From contig CAIYFY010000422.1 in assembly GCA_903925535.1 (NCBI GenBank), positions 1 to 36,008 of the forward strand: a DNA stretch of 36,008 nucleotides. Reading direction: 5' to 3'. The notes beneath the pieces were generated by a model, which did not search any database, was not told where the DNA came from, and saw only the letters and a list, made by a program, of their open reading frames with translations. Below, in pieces: positions 32,571 through 36,008 of the stretch (positions are counted from its first letter, which is position 1; each line of letters starts with the position of its first letter). This stretch comes from an uncultured Bacteroidota bacterium (GTDB lineage: Bacteria; Bacteroidota; Bacteroidia; Chitinophagales; Saprospiraceae). The position numbers were made by a program, and so were the translations under genes.

Positions 32571-34088
32571 ATGATTCATCTGACTCCGGCAGTTGTTCTG
32601 ACCGTCCTTGTGCTGTACTTTGCCATGCTGGTGGCCGTAGCCTGGTTCACTGGCCGCAACGTAGGAAATGAGGGCTTTTTCCTCGCCAACAGGAAAGTTC
32701 CCTGGTGGGTGGTGGCGTATGCCATGATTGGAACCAGCATCAGCGGCGTTACCTTCATCAGCGTGCCCGGGAAAGTTGGTGGAACAGGCCTCAACATGGC
32801 CTTTTCCTACATGCAGATGGTATTCGGCTACCTGGCAGGATACCTGGTAATTGCCACCGTCCTGATGCCCATGTACTATCGCATGCAGCTCACCTCAATT
32901 TACGGCTACCTGGAAGAGCGGTTTGGATACTGGTCGTACAAAACAGGTGCAGGATTCTTCCTGCTGTCCAGGACACTGGGATCAGCAGCACGCATGTTCC
33001 TGGCCGCCGGTGTACTCCAGACGTTCGTTTTTGCCCCGCTCGGCGTGCCGTTCCCCGTCACTGCTGCACTGATGCTTGCGCTCATATACGCCTACACGCA
33101 CAAGGGCGGTCTGAAGACCATCATCTGGACAGACACGATCATGACCACCTTCTTCCTGATGGCGCTGGTATTTACGGTGACAACCATAGGAAACGCACTT
33201 CACCTTGGCTGGGGAGATATCGTTCCTGCCGTGATGAACGGCAAGTACGGACAGATTTTCTTTTTTGACAATTTCCTGGGCAACCCCAATCATTTCGTCA
33301 AACAGTTTGTCGGCGGGGCGCTCATCGCCATCACCATGACGGGCCTCGATCAGGACCTCATGCAGAAAAATCTGGCCTGCAAGAACATACGGGACGCTCA
33401 AAAAAACATGTTCGTCTTCTGTATTTATTTGATAATTATCAATTTTTTGTTTCTTGTACTGGGTGCACTGCTGTACAACTATGCCGGTTCTATCGGTCTT
33501 GAAATTCCTGCGCGTACCGATCAGCTCTACCCCAGGATTGCCTTTGGGCATCTGGATGCAGCTGCAGGAGTTTTCTTCATCCTCGGACTCATTGCCAGCA
33601 CGTATGCCAGCAGCGACTCGGCGCTTACGGCTCTTACCACCAGCTTCTGTGTTGATTTTCTCAACTTCGAAAAGAAAACACCTGCGACCAGTGAGCTGGC
33701 CTGGGAAAACGAAAATACAGCCGCAACAGTCGAGCTGGAAAATAAACTGCGCCGTCAGCGAACGTGGGTACATCTGGGCTTTTCGGCCCTCTTTGTCGTA
33801 ATAATCGTTGTTCTCAACTCAGTCAGCAGTGACGCTGTGATCAACCTGATTTTCAAAATTGCAGGCTATACTTACGGTCCGCTGCTGGGACTGTTCGGAT
33901 TCGGACTGTTCACAGACCTGAAACTGCGCGATAAATGGGTACCATTCGTATGTATCGCCGCACCGGCACTCACCTGGCTGGTAGAAATATCGGCAAAGCA
34001 GTGGCTCGACGTGGGCTTCCTGACCATTCTGATTAACGGACTGATAACTGCCGCCGGATTGTGGGCCATCTCGTTCAGGGAAGAGTAA
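32571..34088 (+). CDS. Sodium:solute symporter (SSS family)
   Basis: The 505-residue inner-membrane protein has about 13 predicted membrane segments, the usual SSS size. Family blocks are present: FFLANRKVPWWVVAYAMIGT with ISGVTFISVPG in the first segments, SIYGYLEERFGYWSYKTGAG, and the GGLKTIIWTDTIMTTFF segment. The sodium-site region ASTYASSDSALTALTTSF is also there. It should import a sugar, amino acid, carboxylate or similar solute with Na+; the substrate cannot be assigned. The start is 21 nt after the giant surface protein, leaving little room for a separate promoter, so read-through is likely. Confidence 0.92.
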   Translation: MIHLTPAVVLTVLVLYFAMLVAVAWFTGRNVGNEGFFLANRKVPWWVVAYAMIGTSISGVTFISVPGKVGGTGLNMAFSYMQMVFGYLAGYLVIATVLMPMYYRMQLTSIYGYLEERFGYWSYKTGAGFFLLSRTLGSAARMFLAAGVLQTFVFAPLGVPFPVTAALMLALIYAYTHKGGLKTIIWTDTIMTTFFLMALVFTVTTIGNALHLGWGDIVPAVMNGKYGQIFFFDNFLGNPNHFVKQFVGGALIAITMTGLDQDLMQKNLACKNIRDAQKNMFVFCIYLIIINFLFLVLGALLYNYAGSIGLEIPARTDQLYPRIAFGHLDAAAGVFFILGLIASTYASSDSALTALTTSFCVDFLNFEKKTPATSELAWENENTAATVELENKLRRQRTWVHLGFSALFVVIIVVLNSVSSDAVINLIFKIAGYTYGPLLGLFGFGLFTDLKLRDKWVPFVCIAAPALTWLVEISAKQWLDVGFLTILINGLITAAGLWAISFREE

Positions 34089-34093
34089 CCACT

Positions 34094-34124
34094 TGACAAG
34101 CTGGATTAAAGCGGTTAACTTTGA
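34094..34124 (+). promoter_or_regulatory. Promoter of the outer membrane protein/hbd operon
   Basis: TTG at 34094-34096, a 20-nt spacer and TAACTTTG at 34117-34124 give a full Bacteroidota -33/-7 pair. The ATG at 34155 is 30 nt downstream. This starts a new transcript right after the symporter gene. Confidence 0.75.
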
Positions 34125-34154
34125 AGGATAGTTCACCATCAAAACCGCTTTTCA

Positions 34155-35000
34155 ATGAAAAAGACCCTTGTTTTATCGCTCGCCCTGCTAACCGGCACGG
34201 TCGCAGCGGCGCAGGTGTTCATGCGACCTGCCGACAACGCCGCCCTCTCCGGAATGGGTGGCGTTGCTGTTTCAGTACCCGATGCCAGTTGCGGTGCATA
34301 CAACGATGCACAGCTCGGACTCTCCCGCGGTGTACGCATGCTCGCTTCTTCAGCCATGCCTTACGGAATCGCCGGCTGGACAAACTCGCATGCCCAACTG
34401 ATTGCCAGCCTTTCGTCCTCGGGTGCTGCTACCATCCGTTTATGGCACAATGATGCCGGGGGATATTCAGAGCAACGCCTTTCAGCAGGTTACGGACGCA
34501 GGCTGTCTGAAAAAATACTGCTCGGGCTCTCTGCAGACGGCCTGCGACGGGCTGCAGAGACCTACCAGCCTGACTACCAGATTTCCTGCTCTGTGGGGGT
34601 ACTTACGCATATTTTACCGCAACTCTGGCTTGGCTGTACCATACAGAATCCGCTCCCGCAGCGCAGCGCAGGATTGCTGCTGCCCTCCGTATTCAGGTCA
34701 GGAGCGACCTGGAGGCCGGGCAACGTGCTGATGGTATCCGCCGAAACCGAGAAAATATCGGGTAAACCTGCCGGCGTAAAAGCAGGAATGGAGTACAGAC
34801 CACAGCCACAGTTCGCGCTGCGCGCAGGCGTACGCACGGGCGGGGGCGCGAGACTATCGCTCGGAGCAGGCTTCAGTATGAAGAACGGACTCACCTTTGA
34901 TGCGGCAACAGAATGGAGAGCCGACCTTGGAATTACCCCTGCATTCATGATTAGCCGTACATTTGCACCCACTGATCAAATAAATAGCAAACATTCATGA
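34155..35000 (+). CDS. Predicted outer membrane beta-barrel protein, PorV/PorQ-like (tentative)
   Basis: The product has 281 residues with a signal peptide (MKKTLVLSLALLTGTVAAAQ). After it comes RPADNAALSGMGGVAVSVPD, which resembles the start of PorV/PorQ and FadL-like barrel proteins of Bacteroidota. The rest alternates short amphipathic strands with turns (AATIRLWHND, LSAGYGRRLSEKILLGLSADG, FALRAGVRTGGGARLSLGAGFS), consistent with a barrel of about 12-14 strands. Its function is not known; PorV/PorQ relatives serve T9SS, but membership is an inference. The stop codon overlaps the next start (ATGA, 34997-35000), so its translation is coupled to the dehydrogenase. Confidence 0.7.
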   Translation: MKKTLVLSLALLTGTVAAAQVFMRPADNAALSGMGGVAVSVPDASCGAYNDAQLGLSRGVRMLASSAMPYGIAGWTNSHAQLIASLSSSGAATIRLWHNDAGGYSEQRLSAGYGRRLSEKILLGLSADGLRRAAETYQPDYQISCSVGVLTHILPQLWLGCTIQNPLPQRSAGLLLPSVFRSGATWRPGNVLMVSAETEKISGKPAGVKAGMEYRPQPQFALRAGVRTGGGARLSLGAGFSMKNGLTFDAATEWRADLGITPAFMISRTFAPTDQINSKHS

Positions 35001-35881
35001 AAAACGTAACAGTCATCGGCAGCGGTACGATGGGAAATGGAATTGCCCACGTATTCGCTCAAAACGGCTTCAACGTAACCCTCGTTGATATCTCCGCCCC
35101 GGCGCTAGAAAAAGCCCTCGCTACCATCAGCAAAAACCTTGACCGGCAGGTGGCCAAGGGTACACTCACCGAACAGGACAAACAGGATACACTCGGCCGG
35201 ATCATCACGCAAACCGACCTGAAAACCGGTGTGGCTGCCGCAGAGCTCGTGGTTGAGGCGGCTACCGAGAATATTGATCTGAAACTGCGCATTTTCGCTG
35301 ATATGGATACCCATGCACCTGAAAATGCCATTCTGGCCACCAACACCTCGAGTATCAGCATCACGAAGATTGCTGCTGCCACCAAACGGCCTCAACAGGT
35401 AATCGGCATGCATTTCATGAATCCGGTACCTGTGATGAAACTCGTTGAGGTGATACGCGGATATGCCACCTCCGACGAGGTGTGCAGCACCATTATGCGC
35501 GTCTCCGCCGAACTCGGCAAGGATCCTGTAGAGGTGAATGACTACCCCGGCTTTGTGGCCAACCGCATTCTGATGCCCATGATCAATGAAGCAATCTATA
35601 CGCTGTATGAGGGCGTGAGCGGTGTGGCAGAAATTGATACCGTAATGAAACTCGGTATGGCCCACCCTATGGGTCCGCTCCAGCTGGCCGACTTCATCGG
35701 TCTCGACGTCTGTCTGTCTATCCTCCGCGTGATGTACGACGGTTTTGGCAACCCGAAATACGCTCCTTGTCCGCTGCTAGTCAATATGGTCACAGCCGGC
35801 AAGCTGGGTGCCAAAAGCGGCGAAGGTTTCTACAAGTACACACCAGGTTCGAAGGAACTGGTGGTAGCGTACAAGCGCTGA
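34997..35881 (+). CDS. 3-hydroxybutyryl-CoA dehydrogenase
   Basis: The 294-residue cytosolic NAD(P)-dependent enzyme interconverts acetoacetyl-CoA and 3-hydroxybutyryl-CoA, or the longer-chain equivalents. The Rossmann motif GSGTMGNGIAHVFAQNG is at residues 8-24. The NTSSISITKIA block, the catalytic histidine near residue 139 in MHFMNPVPVMKLVEVI, DYPGFVANRILMPMINEA and the C-terminal dimer domain (GMAHPMGPLQLADFIGLD) are all present. Length is standard for Hbd/PaaH-type single-domain enzymes. Its start overlaps the stop of the preceding outer membrane protein gene. No thiolase or crotonase is in the window, so the pathway (butanoate, PHB or fatty acid turnover) is open. Confidence 0.95.
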   Translation: MKNVTVIGSGTMGNGIAHVFAQNGFNVTLVDISAPALEKALATISKNLDRQVAKGTLTEQDKQDTLGRIITQTDLKTGVAAAELVVEAATENIDLKLRIFADMDTHAPENAILATNTSSISITKIAAATKRPQQVIGMHFMNPVPVMKLVEVIRGYATSDEVCSTIMRVSAELGKDPVEVNDYPGFVANRILMPMINEAIYTLYEGVSGVAEIDTVMKLGMAHPMGPLQLADFIGLDVCLSILRVMYDGFGNPKYAPCPLLVNMVTAGKLGAKSGEGFYKYTPGSKELVVAYKR

Positions 35882-35918
35882 GTGCAGTTTGCCCCGGCAG
35901 AATTACCTGGTTTTGTTC

Positions 35919-35967
35919 AACCGCAGAGTGGCGCAGCGTATCTTTCTCTGCGTAACTCTGCGGTTTT
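35919..35967. repeat. CGCAGAG-type palindromic repeat, possible terminator
   Basis: AACCGCAGAGT (35919-35929) is perfectly complementary to ACTCTGCGGTT (35955-35965). An inner CGCAG/CTGCG pairing extends the stem, and TTTT follows. The CTCTGCG unit occurs twice in each orientation. It lies 37 nt after the dehydrogenase stop and could end that operon. Nothing else is seen up to the end of the window. Confidence 0.6.
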
Positions 35968-36008
35968 AAAACGCGAAAAAACACAGGGAACCTGTTAAAA
36001 CAATTCCA

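Overview
The window looks like a chromosomal segment of a Bacteroidota bacterium, probably a Saprospirales/Chitinophagales-type lineage (inference). The evidence is: several secreted proteins ending in type IX secretion (T9SS) C-terminal domains, both the short type A form and the gliding-motility-associated type B form; SprB-like and PPC-like repeats; a DUF1800/DUF1501 pair; promoter boxes matching the Bacteroidota TAnnTTTG -7 motif; and starts that mostly lack a Shine-Dalgarno sequence. No phage, insertion sequence, CRISPR array or rRNA was seen.

Layout. 1-350 holds the end of an upstream gene, a strong terminator and a degenerate intergenic repeat. 350-4260 carries a DUF2911/TPR protein (-), an ElaA-like acetyltransferase and a GntP permease (+), a palindromic repeat element, and folD (+). 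4261-7380 is a minus-strand DUF1800-DUF1501 operon. 7470-10712 is a large T9SS cargo protein. 10866-15140 has a UbiD-family decarboxylase, tRNA-Glu with its own promoter and terminator, and tex. 15124-17587 (-) encodes a TolC-like outer membrane channel and a lipoprotein adaptor without an inner-membrane pump. 17636-20502 (+) encodes RNase D followed by a fused peptide-type ABC ATPase. 20494-21663 (-) holds a ROK sugar kinase and a very acidic 51-residue protein. 21862-23409 (+) is a tryptophan-leader/attenuator followed by a TrpB2-type tryptophan synthase beta chain. 23412-26051 (-) is a secreted subtilisin-like protease. 26274-32549 is a 2091-residue T9SS surface protein, followed by a sodium:solute symporter, a predicted outer membrane protein and 3-hydroxybutyryl-CoA dehydrogenase.

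The most notable signal is just upstream of the TrpB2 gene. A promoter -7 box is followed at once by a 26-codon ORF containing Trp-Arg-Trp-Trp, then a 15-bp intrinsic terminator hairpin, then the trpB2 start 22 nt later. This is the arrangement of a tryptophan attenuator, and it links this stand-alone TrpB2 to tryptophan supply. Other items worth a second look are the unannotated acidic mini-protein with its own terminator, a ~265-residue module repeated four times in the giant T9SS protein, a palindromic intergenic repeat with two copies, and four convergent gene pairs whose stop codons abut or overlap.
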